Source of the DNA: JBMNCQ01 sp049366715
GTDB taxonomy: Bacteria > Bacillota > Peptococcia > Peptococcales > BICA1-8
Length of the DNA: 64,000 bases
NCBI GenBank assembly: GCA_049366715.1
Contig: JBMNCQ010000022.1
Span: forward strand, 52,233-116,232
Direction of reading: 5' to 3'
The position numbers and the translations under genes are program-made. The notes under the pieces were generated by a model that was not told the DNA's origin, did not search any database, and worked only from the letters and a program-made list of their open reading frames with translations. Positions 34,638-44,061 of the stretch are shown one piece after another. Position 1 is the first letter of the stretch; the number at the start of each line of letters is the position of its first letter.

Positions 34638-35298
34638 TCCCCCACACCACCTTCAAGTATTTTGGTTCTTTAGGATTTATTTCTATTTTTTCTCGTATTT
34701 TGCGGATATGGACTGCTACGGTATTTTCCGGATTAAAGGCTGCTTCCTGCCAGACCTTCTCATATATTTCATCTATGGAAAAAACCCGGCCGGCATTGGC
34801 CGTTAAAAGCTTTAAGATCTTATATTGGACCGGAGTAAGTTTAACCTCTTCCCCATCAACGGTTATTACCTTACTCTCATCATCTACGACCAGACCTCCT
34901 GTCTGATAAACATTGCTTTTGGCCTCCAGGCTGCCCAGAGTAATATACCTCCTCAACTGGGACTTGACCCTGGCGATAAGCTCCAGGGGATTGAAGGGCT
35001 TGGTCAGATAGTCGTCGGCACCCATATTTAAACCCATTATCTTATCGGTATCTTCAGATTTAGCCGACAGCATGATGACCGGGATATTATACTCCTCCCT
35101 GAGCTTCATAGTAGCTCTTAAACCATCCATTTGGGGCATCATAATGTCCATAATGATAAGATGCAGCTCATGTTCCTCAATAATATCCAAGGCCTCCAAA
35201 CCATTAGCCGCCTTGTATATTTTGTAACCTTCATTACTCAGATAAATTGTAATGGCTTCCAGTATTTCTTTATCATCATCACAGACCAGTATATTCAA
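34612..35298 (-). CDS. OmpR-family response regulator
   Basis: Receiver domain with acidic pair DDD near 7-9, phospho-acceptor Asp in LIIMDIMMPQMDG (about 52), Thr/Ser switch VIMLSAKSE, Lys in DDYLTKPF, then a winged-helix DNA-binding domain (EEVKLTPVQYKILKLLTANAG ... VHIRKIREKIE). Partner of the overlapping kinase gene. Inverted TTAAGATT motifs in the upstream gap are possible autoregulatory sites. Confidence 0.95.
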   Translation of the reverse strand: MNILVCDDDKEILEAITIYLSNEGYKIYKAANGLEALDIIEEHELHLIIMDIMMPQMDGLRATMKLREEYNIPVIMLSAKSEDTDKIMGLNMGADDYLTKPFNPLELIARVKSQLRRYITLGSLEAKSNVYQTGGLVVDDESKVITVDGEEVKLTPVQYKILKLLTANAGRVFSIDEIYEKVWQEAAFNPENTVAVHIRKIREKIEINPKEPKYLKVVWGIGYKVEKL

Positions 35299-35379
35299 GA
35301 CGAATCACCCCAAGCGATTAATTTGTACAAATTATATCACACCCTTTATTCTTTACTTAAGGCCATGATATCAGCAAAA

Positions 35380-35423
35380 TCTTAAGATTTTCTTCATATA
35401 AATCTTAATAACTTCTTAAGATT
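35380..35423. promoter_or_regulatory. TTAAGATT repeats upstream of the two-component genes
   Basis: TCTTAAGATTTTC (35380), ATCTTAATAAC (35402) and TTCTTAAGATTAG (35414) lie about 80-120 bases upstream of the response-regulator start, with spacing suited to an OmpR-type dimer. No other feature is seen in 35299-35455. Confidence 0.45.
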
Positions 35424-35455
35424 AGCCCGGACCGGGACTCCCGGAAGCTGATATG

Positions 35456-35488
35456 AATAAAAAAAACGGTCCGCCGTGTGACCGTTTG
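35456..35488 (-). terminator. Terminator of the stalk-domain protein gene
   Basis: AAACGGTC and GACCGTTT form an 8-bp stem followed on the minus strand by TTTTTTATTC, about 130 bases after the stop codon of the gene ending at 35619. Confidence 0.8.
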
Positions 35489-35618
35489 TAAAAAAATTTT
35501 TTTTATGCAACCTCAGGAGCCTGACTTCCCTCTCCTGTCCCCGTCATGCCGGCCGTCCTCTGCAAAAAAGTCAGAGCGGCGACCTGCTTGGTTTTAATAG
35601 AAATGATGCCGGAGGGAA

Positions 35619-37271
35619 TTAATTATGATTCCTGTCTGTTATTTCAATAACCTCTCCATGTTCATGCACGGCAAGCTCAAGTTTTTGCAAATCCTCAAGC
35701 AAAACAAGTTCTTCCAAAGTATTACTCCTCTTTAACCAGTAGATAGGTATGCTGTTACCGTCATCGTGAAGCTGTGAGTTGGAAACCAGCAGCTTACCCG
35801 GACTTTTTCCCGCAGCAGCCGGCGCTGAAGGCTCTCCCCACGGGGCAGGAGTATTACAAAAGGTAAAAATGCTGCGCCCATAATCCGCAAACTCCTTGAT
35901 GCCGATTAAATACTGCCCTTTAACCAGATAGACCGGTAATTCCCGGGAGTCGTATATCACTTTTTTCCCTCCCGGATAGACATCGCCAATAAGCAAATCA
36001 GGCAAACCGATACGGACTTTTAAATCTGCATTCCCGCTGCCGGCCGTAACTATTTCCCCTCCGGTTTCAGCAAGAACGCCCTGTCCCTGATGATAATAAA
36101 AAGTCGGATACTGCGGTGAGGGCGGCAGGGGCAGGCTTGCCGAAATACTTCCGAATACCGCAATGTGAAAGTAAAATTTATACTCCCGGTTCTTTACTAA
36201 ATCCAGCTCTAATTCCGCAGCATTTTCCCGGCAGCCGATTCTTGTCGCTTTTTTAAGATATTTATTGCTTTCCGAATCAACGGCAACTACAGAAACTTCC
36301 CTGGTTTCCTCATCCTGAAACAGCTCAAGACCGTCTCCCCTTAAGGCTAATTCCATTTTCACCCTTTGCCGGGGCAGTATTTTGATGTTAATATCATTGT
36401 AATTATCCTGATAATAATTTAATCGTTCCACATACAAAGGCTGGGTATTTGTACTGTTTTCCAGATCATAGCTTAAATAATCCCCGTCGGTACCGGTAAT
36501 TTCATAACCCATATAATTATAAATACGGGGATCAGCAAAACCCATCTTATTCCAATGCTGTCGGACAGGGAGTTGGATTTTATACTCCAGCCGGGAGTTC
36601 CCGGGAGGCAGCGAATATTCCTCTCCCGCATATTTAGCCAGCCTCCCCCCGTCAAAATAATAGCAGACAGGAGTAATCTTCAGTCCTTCCGCAGGAGCTG
36701 TATGCCCGGTGGGAAGCATAATTTCACCGCTAATATAAAAATTCCCGTCATCCGCAAATATTTTCTTGAATTGCAGATTATCTGTTTTATCACTGAGATC
36801 GGACAGTTTTACTAAGCTGTATCCTTTGATATTATAGGCAGGAACTTCCTGTCCGTCCACATAAATTTTAATGTCCGTATAATAGATATTTCCCCGGTTT
36901 TTTATTATTACAGCCGTTCCCCGGGTCTTCTTTTTACCTTCACCGATATATAATTTTGTGGTTCGCTCCCGGGGATTCCAAATAGCCGTATAACCATAAT
37001 AAACTAAATCCTCAACAATGATACACAGTTCATTATTAACGGTATATGCCGGTATATACTTATCGGCAATAGACAAGTCATGCTCATTATTATTTACGGA
37101 TACAGCTACTTTAGTCTGACTCCGCGCAAAGCTCCCTATTACATCCCCCACCCGGTAGGTACGATTTATTTGGACTTCGGGGGTATCGGCAGCAACAGGA
37201 ATTAAACGAAAGAGCTGTATGCTGAAAATAATAGTACAGACAATAATCCATTTTGGCCGTTTGCTTCTCAT
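35619..37271 (-). CDS. Secreted protein with copper-amine-oxidase-N-like (stalk) domains
   Basis: 550 aa with a signal peptide (residues 1-28, WIIVCTIIFSIQLFRLIPVAA). Residues about 70-115 (IPAYTVNNELCIIVEDLVYYGYTAIW then TTKLYIG, read as two pieces) resemble the stalk domain found in many clostridial exported proteins; shorter related patterns recur near 140 (VPAYNIKGYSLVKLSDLSD) and 450 (LPVYLVKGQYLIGIKEFADYG). The middle part is beta-rich and has no recognised catalytic motif. GAGGTGTTAAA precedes the ATG. Role, perhaps wall-associated, is unknown. Confidence 0.75.
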   Translation of the reverse strand: MRSKRPKWIIVCTIIFSIQLFRLIPVAADTPEVQINRTYRVGDVIGSFARSQTKVAVSVNNNEHDLSIADKYIPAYTVNNELCIIVEDLVYYGYTAIWNPRERTTKLYIGEGKKKTRGTAVIIKNRGNIYYTDIKIYVDGQEVPAYNIKGYSLVKLSDLSDKTDNLQFKKIFADDGNFYISGEIMLPTGHTAPAEGLKITPVCYYFDGGRLAKYAGEEYSLPPGNSRLEYKIQLPVRQHWNKMGFADPRIYNYMGYEITGTDGDYLSYDLENSTNTQPLYVERLNYYQDNYNDINIKILPRQRVKMELALRGDGLELFQDEETREVSVVAVDSESNKYLKKATRIGCRENAAELELDLVKNREYKFYFHIAVFGSISASLPLPPSPQYPTFYYHQGQGVLAETGGEIVTAGSGNADLKVRIGLPDLLIGDVYPGGKKVIYDSRELPVYLVKGQYLIGIKEFADYGRSIFTFCNTPAPWGEPSAPAAAGKSPGKLLVSNSQLHDDGNSIPIYWLKRSNTLEELVLLEDLQKLELAVHEHGEVIEITDRNHN

Positions 37272-37319
37272 TTTAACACCTCATATTTTTTAACACTACT
37301 GCTGATTACCGGCATCTAC

Positions 37320-37730
37320 TTACCGGTCCGCCATAATTTTAATCAATACCCTGCGGTCGCGGGGGCCGTCAAATTCACAAAAATAGAGACCTTGCCATCT
37401 ACCCAGAAGAGGCTTGCCTTCTGCGATGATAAGAGTCTTTGCTGCGCCCAGACAGGCTGATTTTAAATGGGCGGGGGAATTGCCTTCGAAGTGCCTGTAA
37501 TCCCCTTCCTCAGGGAATGTCTTAGCAAGGGCGGTTAGTATATCCCTTACGACATCTGGATCGGCATTTTCGTTCAAGGTGATGCCTGCCGTGGTGTGCG
37601 GGCAATAAATAACGGCCAGACCGCTTTGTATCCCCGATTGTTCAACAGCTTGCCCAAGTAAATAGGTAATATCAATAAATTCTTGCTTTTTGTGCGTTGC
37701 AATTGCATATTGAAACAAACCTGAGCTCAT
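37320..37730 (-). CDS. yjbQ: YjbQ/UPF0047 family protein
   Basis: A 136-aa YjbQ protein: GLAVIYCPHTTAGITLNENAD carries the conserved His/Thr/Asn/Asp pocket, followed by HLKSACLGAAKTLIIAEGKP and LGRWQGLYFCEFDGPRDR. Some members can make thiamine phosphate as a secondary activity, but the physiological role is unsettled. GGGAGGTAGCAAA before the ATG at 37730 fixes the start; the longer frame to 37754 has no ribosome site. It is 48 bases from the stalk-protein gene on the same strand. Confidence 0.93.
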   Translation of the reverse strand: MSSGLFQYAIATHKKQEFIDITYLLGQAVEQSGIQSGLAVIYCPHTTAGITLNENADPDVVRDILTALAKTFPEEGDYRHFEGNSPAHLKSACLGAAKTLIIAEGKPLLGRWQGLYFCEFDGPRDRRVLIKIMADR

Positions 37731-37963
37731 TTTGCTACCTCCCCATTTTACCATCCGGCATGATTACCTTAATTTATTTTGGTTCTTTCAACTGAAATCA
37801 AAACCCTGCAAAAATAAAAAATTTCGTAATAAAAAATTATTTTCTGCCCCAGAGGCAATTGTTCCGGAGTTTCTCGCCCGGGTATCTCCTGGCATAAATA
37901 CATAAAATACTTCTTTTCTGCAGAAATCTCAAATTAATCCGGGCCCGGACTGCCCGGAAAAAA

Positions 37964-37989
37964 AGCACCTGCTCTAAACAGCAGGTGCT
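37964..37989 (-). terminator. Terminator of the GHL10 gene
   Basis: AGCACCTGCT and AGCAGGTGCT form a 10-bp stem with a 6-base loop, followed on the minus strand by TTTTTTTCC, 43 bases after the stop codon of the gene ending at 38032. Confidence 0.88.
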
Positions 37990-38031
37990 TACATTCAAAA
38001 TATTCTTCTATTATGGCTTATGCTAACTCCT

Positions 38032-39411
38032 TCAATGTACATAATCAGCGCTTGCCCAGCCCGTTTGCCCATTGGGTAATTTAACATTATACCAGCCGGG
38101 CCGGCTGTTCAAAATAGTCACTTCCGTGCCCCTGGGTACTTTTGTTAAAACGGCATATTGTAAACCATTGCCGCTCCTGATATTTAAAATGCCGGCCGTA
38201 ACGGTTCCTGTGGTAACCAACGGCGGGGAAGAAGTTATCGTAACATCATCCCCTTGAGTACCCAAGCTTGCTTCCAGAGCCGGGCCCTGGTTAAATAGCG
38301 TTATCTTTCCCCGGCAGCCTGCCGCATCTGCCAGAAGACTTTTCAAGCCGTAATAGAAGCTGCCTTTTACTTCGGTATATTTTTGATTTATTTTTAATTG
38401 GGTGTCTATTTCGTTAGCAACTACATCCTTATAAATGCCATGACCGATATATAATTTTACGTTGGTTCCCTTCACTTCGTTAGACCACCAGTTAACCAGG
38501 GTTTCATAATCAGCAGCTCTGTTGCCGGTCTCCCAGTAAACCTGCGGGACTACATAATCAATCCATTCATTTTTTATCCAGGACCTTGTATCGGCAGAAA
38601 CATAATAATAGGATTGGGTACCTGTGGTTGCTGAGCCTGTGGGATCAGAAGAAATATTTTTCCAAATTCCCATGGGACTTATGCCGAACAGGACATTCTC
38701 CCTGGTGCCCTTAATAACGGCGCTTACCCGCTCAATCATATCGTTAACATGTTGTACTCTGCTCCTGGCAACTGCTCCGTCTTTTTCTTCTCCCGGAGGG
38801 AGGGGATAATTTGCCGGATAGAAATAATCATCAAAGTGAATCCCGTCTACATCATAATTTCTGACGATTTCCGCTACGGTAGCCGTGATGTGGTTCTTTA
38901 CTTCCGGTAATTCCGGATTATAATACAGAGAGTTATTATAACTGATGACCCACTCAGGATGCAACCGCGCCGGGTGATTTGCACTAAGGACATTTAAATC
39001 CGTTCCGGAGGTCGTTATTCTATAAGGATTTAGCCAGGCATGTAATGCCAGGCCTCTTTTATGGGCCTCTGCGATCATAAAAGCCAGGGGATCATAACCG
39101 GGGTCTTGGCCCTGGGTTCCCGTTAACACATCAGACCAGGGATTAAGGGCAGATTTATATAAGGCATCTGCTTTCGGCCGCACCTGAACCACTATGGTAT
39201 TCATACCCGCAGCCTGCAGCTTGTCCAACTTTTCAATAAATTCATTCTTTTGAGCAGCTGCATCATTTTTGACGCTTGGGAAATCGATGTTAAAAACTGT
39301 TGCCATCCATACCGCTTCCATATTTTGTGAAAGTGCGGCTGCCGAAATATTTGCAGTAAAGTTAATCGTCGCAATAATTAGTATAATCACCAGATAAAAT
39401 AATTTCTTCAA
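38032..39411 (-). CDS. Secreted glycosyl-hydrolase-like family 10 protein with SH3b domain
   Basis: 459 aa starting at TTG 39411, with AAGGAGGC 7 bases upstream; the open frame extends to 39459 without a ribosome site. Residues 1-25 are a signal peptide (KKLFYLVIILIIATINF). Residues about 30-370 form the GHL10/YddW domain (AVWMATVFNIDFPS, VVQVRPKADALY, HAWLNPYRI, YDVDGIHFDDYFYP with acidic catalytic candidates). The C-terminal 60 residues are an SH3b wall-binding domain (GILNIRSGNGLQYAVL ... GWASADYVH). It probably acts on peptidoglycan or wall glycans; not proved. Confidence 0.9.
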   Translation of the reverse strand: MKKLFYLVIILIIATINFTANISAAALSQNMEAVWMATVFNIDFPSVKNDAAAQKNEFIEKLDKLQAAGMNTIVVQVRPKADALYKSALNPWSDVLTGTQGQDPGYDPLAFMIAEAHKRGLALHAWLNPYRITTSGTDLNVLSANHPARLHPEWVISYNNSLYYNPELPEVKNHITATVAEIVRNYDVDGIHFDDYFYPANYPLPPGEEKDGAVARSRVQHVNDMIERVSAVIKGTRENVLFGISPMGIWKNISSDPTGSATTGTQSYYYVSADTRSWIKNEWIDYVVPQVYWETGNRAADYETLVNWWSNEVKGTNVKLYIGHGIYKDVVANEIDTQLKINQKYTEVKGSFYYGLKSLLADAAGCRGKITLFNQGPALEASLGTQGDDVTITSSPPLVTTGTVTAGILNIRSGNGLQYAVLTKVPRGTEVTILNSRPGWYNVKLPNGQTGWASADYVH

Positions 39412-39473
39412 GCAAACGCCTCCTTGGACCGGAAAGAATTTTCCCATCGAAAAACACACTTCACGGTTTTTTA

Positions 39474-40309
39474 TTATGCCGCTTTCCGTCGACTACTGTT
39501 GTATTTTATCATACTATGTCCTTTGATATCAATTACTAATATCATACATTCCGCAGTTGGGTTTAAAACACACGTCCCTATCAGCTGCCTTCCGCTATCC
39601 CCATTGGCAAACTCAACCGACGGTATCGCAGTTCCCAAAATTCCGGTATCTACCCCAGGTATTAAAGAAATCAAACCCCCGGCGGGAAAACCGGGTGCTG
39701 CACCGGGGAAAGGCTATTACCGGGAACTGTTATTTCATGCTCAATAACCAGATAAGTACTATTTATTAAACCATTTATCGGCGCATAATACCTGCCGTTA
39801 ACGACCGTAACCGTTGCGGGAACATGGGAAAAGATACCGGTTTTATTAAGAACTACTGCCGTAGTCTCCTTTGCAGGGTCTACACCGTCAGGAATAGCTG
39901 CCAACCTTTCAACAAAATTACTAAATCTGGGAATATCAATAATTTTATTGCTGCTGGTGCATTTTATCTCAAGCACGACAATTTGATAGCTGCCCTTTTG
40001 AGCCGTGTCCTCAATGGTTCTCACCTTCTCCTGGGAAGGGGAATTAATTACAACTTCGACCTGGATATTCTTCAGCCCCGTCCTATTTCCCGGCAAACTT
40101 TATCAATGTTTATCTCTTGGTCAGGGATAACATAACGGACTTCCCCTGTCTGTATTTCCTGCACAGACCGGCTTATTTCCATATTTTTAACCGACCATTG
40201 AGGCTGCCGCTATCCCTTTCATCTCCAAAGCGCACTGTGACGTTATTTCTGCCCTTCGCAGCCAGCCGGGTATCGAAAACATTCAGTCCGCTGAAGTATA
40301 AATTTTAGC
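39474..40309 (-). pseudogene. Frame-broken remnant of a secreted or wall protein
   Basis: Four successive reading frames carry protein-like sequence on the minus strand: NLYFSGLNVFDTRLAAKG and VTVRFGDERDSGSLNGRLK end at a stop near 40184; MEISRSVQEIQTGEVRYV then VIPDQEINIDKV shift again near 40095; LPGNRTGLKNIQVEVVINS runs to about 39671; and VDTGILGTAIPSVEFANGD runs to about 39474. Each ends where the next begins in another frame, so this is a decayed gene rather than a set of small genes. The beta-rich content suits an extracellular adhesin or S-layer-type domain. The parent family is not recognised. Confidence 0.6.
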
Positions 40310-40337
40310 AAAGTTAAAGACCGTCTATCTCAGACGG
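40309..40337 (-). terminator. Possible terminator of the ABC efflux operon
   Basis: CCGTCT and AGACGG pair around five bases, followed on the minus strand by TCTTTAACTTT. It lies about 100 bases after the last ABC gene. A second hairpin (GCAGGAATA / TATTCCTGC, 40403-40431) lies just after the stop codon without a T-run. Confidence 0.5.
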
Positions 40338-40354
40338 CCCTTAGGTACCTATCG

Positions 40355-40400
40355 CTATTCCCTATTAATTACCCCATCCCCGTTCATTACAAAATGCAGA
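40355..40400 (-). pseudogene. Remnant matching the 3' end of the DUF4179 gene at 49067
   Basis: On the minus strand this reads HFVMNGDGVINRE and a stop, against YFIMNGDWVINME and a stop at the end of the DUF4179 protein at 49067-50410. At the base level ATGAACGGGGA, GGGTAATTAATA and GGAATA are shared with single-base differences between them. It is a detached 3' end of a related gene, with no upstream coding part left. Confidence 0.65.
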
Positions 40401-40438
40401 TTGCAGGAATACTCCTCAGGAATATTCCTGCACATTCA

Positions 40439-42286
40439 CTAGGATACTTTTCCAAACTGGCTATTATACAACTCTGCATAAAAACCCTTCTCAGCCAGTA
40501 GCTCATCATGATTCCCGCTCTCAATGATATCTCCGTCCTTCATAACCAGGATGAGATCGGAATTTCTTATCGTAGAAAGCCGGTGAGCGATGACAAAGGA
40601 AGTGCGTCCAACCATCAGCTTATCCATAGCTTTCTGGATCAATAGCTCGGTACGGGTATCCACAGAGCTGGTAGCTTCATCAAGGATCAGCAGAGGTGCG
40701 TTCTCTACCATAGCTCTGGCAATGGTTATCAATTGTTTTTGGCCTGCCGAAAGATTTGCTTTATCATTTAATACAGTATCATATCCCTGGGGAAGGGTGC
40801 GGATGAAATGATGGATACCCACTGCCTGGCAGACAGTAATAATCTCCTCATTAGTAACACCCTGTTTGCTGTAGACAATATTTTCTTTAATTGTACCTTC
40901 AAATAGCCAGGTATCCTGTAAAACCATACAGAACAGGTTGTGGACATTTTTTCTGGTCAGTTGATTAATAGGCACACCGTCAATCCTAATTTCTCCACCA
41001 TTTAATTCATAAAAGCGCATCAGCAGATTGACCATAGTTGTTTTACCGGCGCCCGTGGGCCCGACAATAGCAATCTTTTGACCGGCTTTGACCCGGGCAG
41101 AAAAGTTATGAATAATTGTTTTATCCTCATCGTAGCCGAACTTAACACCTTTAAATTCAACATCACCCTTTGCTTTTTCTAACACTACTACCTTATCCGT
41201 TTCCTCAGGAAGTTCCTCTTCCGCCAAAAACTGAAATACCCGTTCGCCGGCTGCTGCTGCGGACTGCAGGTTTGTTGCCGCCTGGGCCATTTGAGAAAGA
41301 GGCTGGGTAAACAAGCGAATGTAAATCATAAAGGCCACAATAACACCAAAGGAAATACTGCCGTTAAGGGCCATGGCTCCGCCCACAACACAAACAGCCA
41401 AATAGCCGAAGTTGCCGATAAAGGTCATCAGCGGCATCATCAGTCCCGATAAAAACTGAGACCTCCAGGCGCTGGCAAATAATCTCTCATTAATGGCGGC
41501 AAATTTCTCCCTGGCTGCATCTGCACCGTTATACACCTTCACAACATTGTGACCGGCGTAGATTTCCTCAATATGCCCGTTGATTGCGCCCAACTCTCTC
41601 TGTTGACCGACAAAATACTTCTGTGATTTGGACATAATCAGCATCATACTGCCAAAACCGATTACTGTTGCTGCCACTGCAGTAAGGGTCATAATCCCAT
41701 TGGTGACAAGCATCATAATGAGGGAACCAAAAAACAGCGTAATAGAACTGACCAGTGTTCCGATACTTTGATTCATTGTTTGACCAATAGTATCCACGTC
41801 ATTTGTTACCCGGCTGAGTACATCGCCGTAGCTGTTGGCATCAAAATACTTAAGGGGAAGCCTGTTGATTTTCTGGGAAATCTCCTGCCGCAAGCTTTTG
41901 GAAACCTTTTGGGTAACCGTGGCCATAATAAAGCCCTGTAAATAGGAGAAAATAGCTCCCAACCCGTATAACACGGCCAAAAGCATTCCAATTTCGGCAA
42001 CGGCCTCCACATCAATTTCACTCCTTAAGCCCTCCGTGACAATATCGGTGATTTTACTCAGCTGATCCGGTCCTATAATGGTAAAAACCGTACCCATAAT
42101 TGCTAAAATAACAGCTGCGATGATTGCCGGAAGATATGGTTTGCAGTAAAGGATCAGTTTTCCCCAGTTTTTTTTAAAATCCTTGGCCTTTTCGCCGGAA
42201 ACGCCCATCCCTCCGGGGCCGCCAGGATGACGGCCCAGAGGTCCCTGAGCCTGCTTGTTTTGTACATTAATTATAGTATTACTCAT
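40439..42286 (-). CDS. ABC multidrug exporter half-transporter, canonical NBD
   Basis: 615 aa: a Gly/Pro-rich N-terminus (LGRHPGGPGGMGVSG), six membrane helices (about 45-350) and an ABC domain with GPTGAGKTTMVN, LSAGQKQLITIARAM and LLILDEATSSVD (catalytic Glu present). The ATGA overlap with the upstream gene sets the start at 42286. It pairs with the preceding half-transporter, which has a degenerate site, giving an asymmetric heterodimeric exporter as in BmrCD/TM287-288. It is the last gene of the efflux operon. Substrate unknown. Confidence 0.93.
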   Translation of the reverse strand: MSNTIINVQNKQAQGPLGRHPGGPGGMGVSGEKAKDFKKNWGKLILYCKPYLPAIIAAVILAIMGTVFTIIGPDQLSKITDIVTEGLRSEIDVEAVAEIGMLLAVLYGLGAIFSYLQGFIMATVTQKVSKSLRQEISQKINRLPLKYFDANSYGDVLSRVTNDVDTIGQTMNQSIGTLVSSITLFFGSLIMMLVTNGIMTLTAVAATVIGFGSMMLIMSKSQKYFVGQQRELGAINGHIEEIYAGHNVVKVYNGADAAREKFAAINERLFASAWRSQFLSGLMMPLMTFIGNFGYLAVCVVGGAMALNGSISFGVIVAFMIYIRLFTQPLSQMAQAATNLQSAAAAGERVFQFLAEEELPEETDKVVVLEKAKGDVEFKGVKFGYDEDKTIIHNFSARVKAGQKIAIVGPTGAGKTTMVNLLMRFYELNGGEIRIDGVPINQLTRKNVHNLFCMVLQDTWLFEGTIKENIVYSKQGVTNEEIITVCQAVGIHHFIRTLPQGYDTVLNDKANLSAGQKQLITIARAMVENAPLLILDEATSSVDTRTELLIQKAMDKLMVGRTSFVIAHRLSTIRNSDLILVMKDGDIIESGNHDELLAEKGFYAELYNSQFGKVS

Positions 42287-44043
42287 CCTGCAAGTTCCTC
42301 CTCTGAAAGTTGTGAATAGGCAATCTCCTGATAGACTGCACAATTCTTCAAAAGTTCTTGATGGGTACCAACCCCCACCACCCTGCCCTCATCAAGCACA
42401 ATGATTTTATCGGCATCGATAATGGTTCCGACACGCTGGGCAACGATAAGACTGGTGATATGGGCCGTCTCCTTTTTTAACACTGCGCGCAGCCGGCGGT
42501 CTGTCTTATAATCCAGGGCGGAAAAAGAATCATCAAAAATATAAATTTCCGGTTTGCGGCAAATTGCCCTGGAAATGGCTATCCTTTGTTTTTGTCCGCC
42601 GGAGATATTGGCACCGCCTTGGGATATGGCGGCCTCATACTGGCCGTCCATTTTCTCTACAAATTCCTGGCCCTGGGCAATTTCCAAGGCTTTTTTTACA
42701 TCCTGTAAAGTAGCCTGGTCCTGACCATTATCACCATAGGCTACATTGGAGGAAACTGAACCACTGAACAACACGGCCCCCTGAGGAACATAGCCAAGCT
42801 TATTATACAATACCCGTTGCTGATAATCTTTTACATTAACTCCGTCCACCAGAACTTCGCCCTCCGTGGCATCATAAAATCTGGGGATGAGGTTAATTAA
42901 CGTACTTTTACCGCTGCCTGTTGAACCGATAAAAGCTACCGTCTCCCCTTGCCGGGCTGTAAAGCTGACATCTTTTAATACATATTCCGGCGCACCGGGG
43001 TAGCGAAAACTTACCTTGCGGAATTCTATTTCACCTTTTAATGCGGAGGATGATGCTGAAACCGTACCATCCACAATGCCTTGCTGTGTCTCCAAAACCT
43101 CATTGATACGATTGGCTGCGACAGCAGCCCTGGGCAGCAAGATGAAAATGATGGTCAGCATCATAAAGGCCATAACCACCTGCATGGCATAAGCAGAAAA
43201 AACAACCATATCACTGAACAAAACCATTTTATCTCTTATCCCGGCTGCATTGATAAGGTATGCCCCTATCCAATAAACAGCAAGGTTTAACCCGCTCATA
43301 ATCAGGCCCATGCCAGGCTGCATAATGGCCATAATACGGCTGGTAAAAAGGTTGGTAGCAGTCAATTCATGATTTGCTTTGGCAAATTTTGCTTCTTCAT
43401 ACTCCTCGGCATTATAAGCACGGACGACACGGAGTCCTGTTAAGTTTTCCCTTGTTACCTTGTTGAGATTATCAGTCAATACTTGAACTTTCTTGAATTT
43501 AGGCAAGGCAAAGAGTACAATAACCGTAACCAGCACGAGCAGGAAGGCAACTGCACCGGCAGTTGAAGCGGTCCACTGCCAGCTCTTACCTGAAATCTTA
43601 ACGACTGCCCAGACAGCCAGGATCGGAGCTTTAATTATAACCTGTAAACCCATGGCCACAATCATTTGCACTTGAGTAATATCATTAGTAGAACGGGTAA
43701 TCAAGCTTGCCGTAGAAAATTGGTTGATTTCCTGCATCGAAAATGATTCTACTTTATCAAACAACAGAGCACGCAGCTTTTTGGAGAAAGACGCAGCAAC
43801 TCGGGCCGCAAAAAAGCCTACTATTACCGAAGCCACCAGGCTTCCCAAAGCACACAGGAGCATATAGCCCCCTGCCTGCCAGATCTCGCCCATAGTACTT
43901 CCCGGGGTTTGCACCAGCAGCGTGATTTCAGACATATAATCCGGCAGCCTTAAATCCAGCCACACTTGCACCACGATAAATAGCAAGCTGACAAAAATCA
44001 GTGTCCACTCTTTTATTCCCAAATGTTTTAAAATTTTTAACAT
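42283..44043 (-). CDS. ABC multidrug exporter half-transporter, degenerate NBD
   Basis: About 586 aa with six membrane helices (1-310) and an ABC domain: GSTGSGKSTLIN, SGGQKQRIAISRAI and IYIFDDSFSALD, in which the catalytic Glu after Walker B is Asp. This is the mark of the degenerate partner in heterodimeric exporters. AAAGGAGAAC serves either the ATG at 44043 or a TTG two codons earlier. It overlaps the next gene by 4 bases and follows the MacB-like gene by about 18 bases. Confidence 0.93.
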   Translation of the reverse strand: MLKILKHLGIKEWTLIFVSLLFIVVQVWLDLRLPDYMSEITLLVQTPGSTMGEIWQAGGYMLLCALGSLVASVIVGFFAARVAASFSKKLRALLFDKVESFSMQEINQFSTASLITRSTNDITQVQMIVAMGLQVIIKAPILAVWAVVKISGKSWQWTASTAGAVAFLLVLVTVIVLFALPKFKKVQVLTDNLNKVTRENLTGLRVVRAYNAEEYEEAKFAKANHELTATNLFTSRIMAIMQPGMGLIMSGLNLAVYWIGAYLINAAGIRDKMVLFSDMVVFSAYAMQVVMAFMMLTIIFILLPRAAVAANRINEVLETQQGIVDGTVSASSSALKGEIEFRKVSFRYPGAPEYVLKDVSFTARQGETVAFIGSTGSGKSTLINLIPRFYDATEGEVLVDGVNVKDYQQRVLYNKLGYVPQGAVLFSGSVSSNVAYGDNGQDQATLQDVKKALEIAQGQEFVEKMDGQYEAAISQGGANISGGQKQRIAISRAICRKPEIYIFDDSFSALDYKTDRRLRAVLKKETAHITSLIVAQRVGTIIDADKIIVLDEGRVVGVGTHQELLKNCAVYQEIAYSQLSEEELAG

Positions 44044-44061
44044 GCTCAAGTTCTCCTTTCA

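Noticed and set aside
37320..37730. YjbQ as part of the thiamine pathway of this window
   Set aside because: It is 19 kb from the thi operon with no TPP aptamer upstream, and the activity in this family is secondary.
40403..40431. Terminator directly after the ABC half-transporter gene
   Set aside because: The GCAGGAATA / TATTCCTGC hairpin has no T-run; the hairpin at 40309-40337 is the better candidate.
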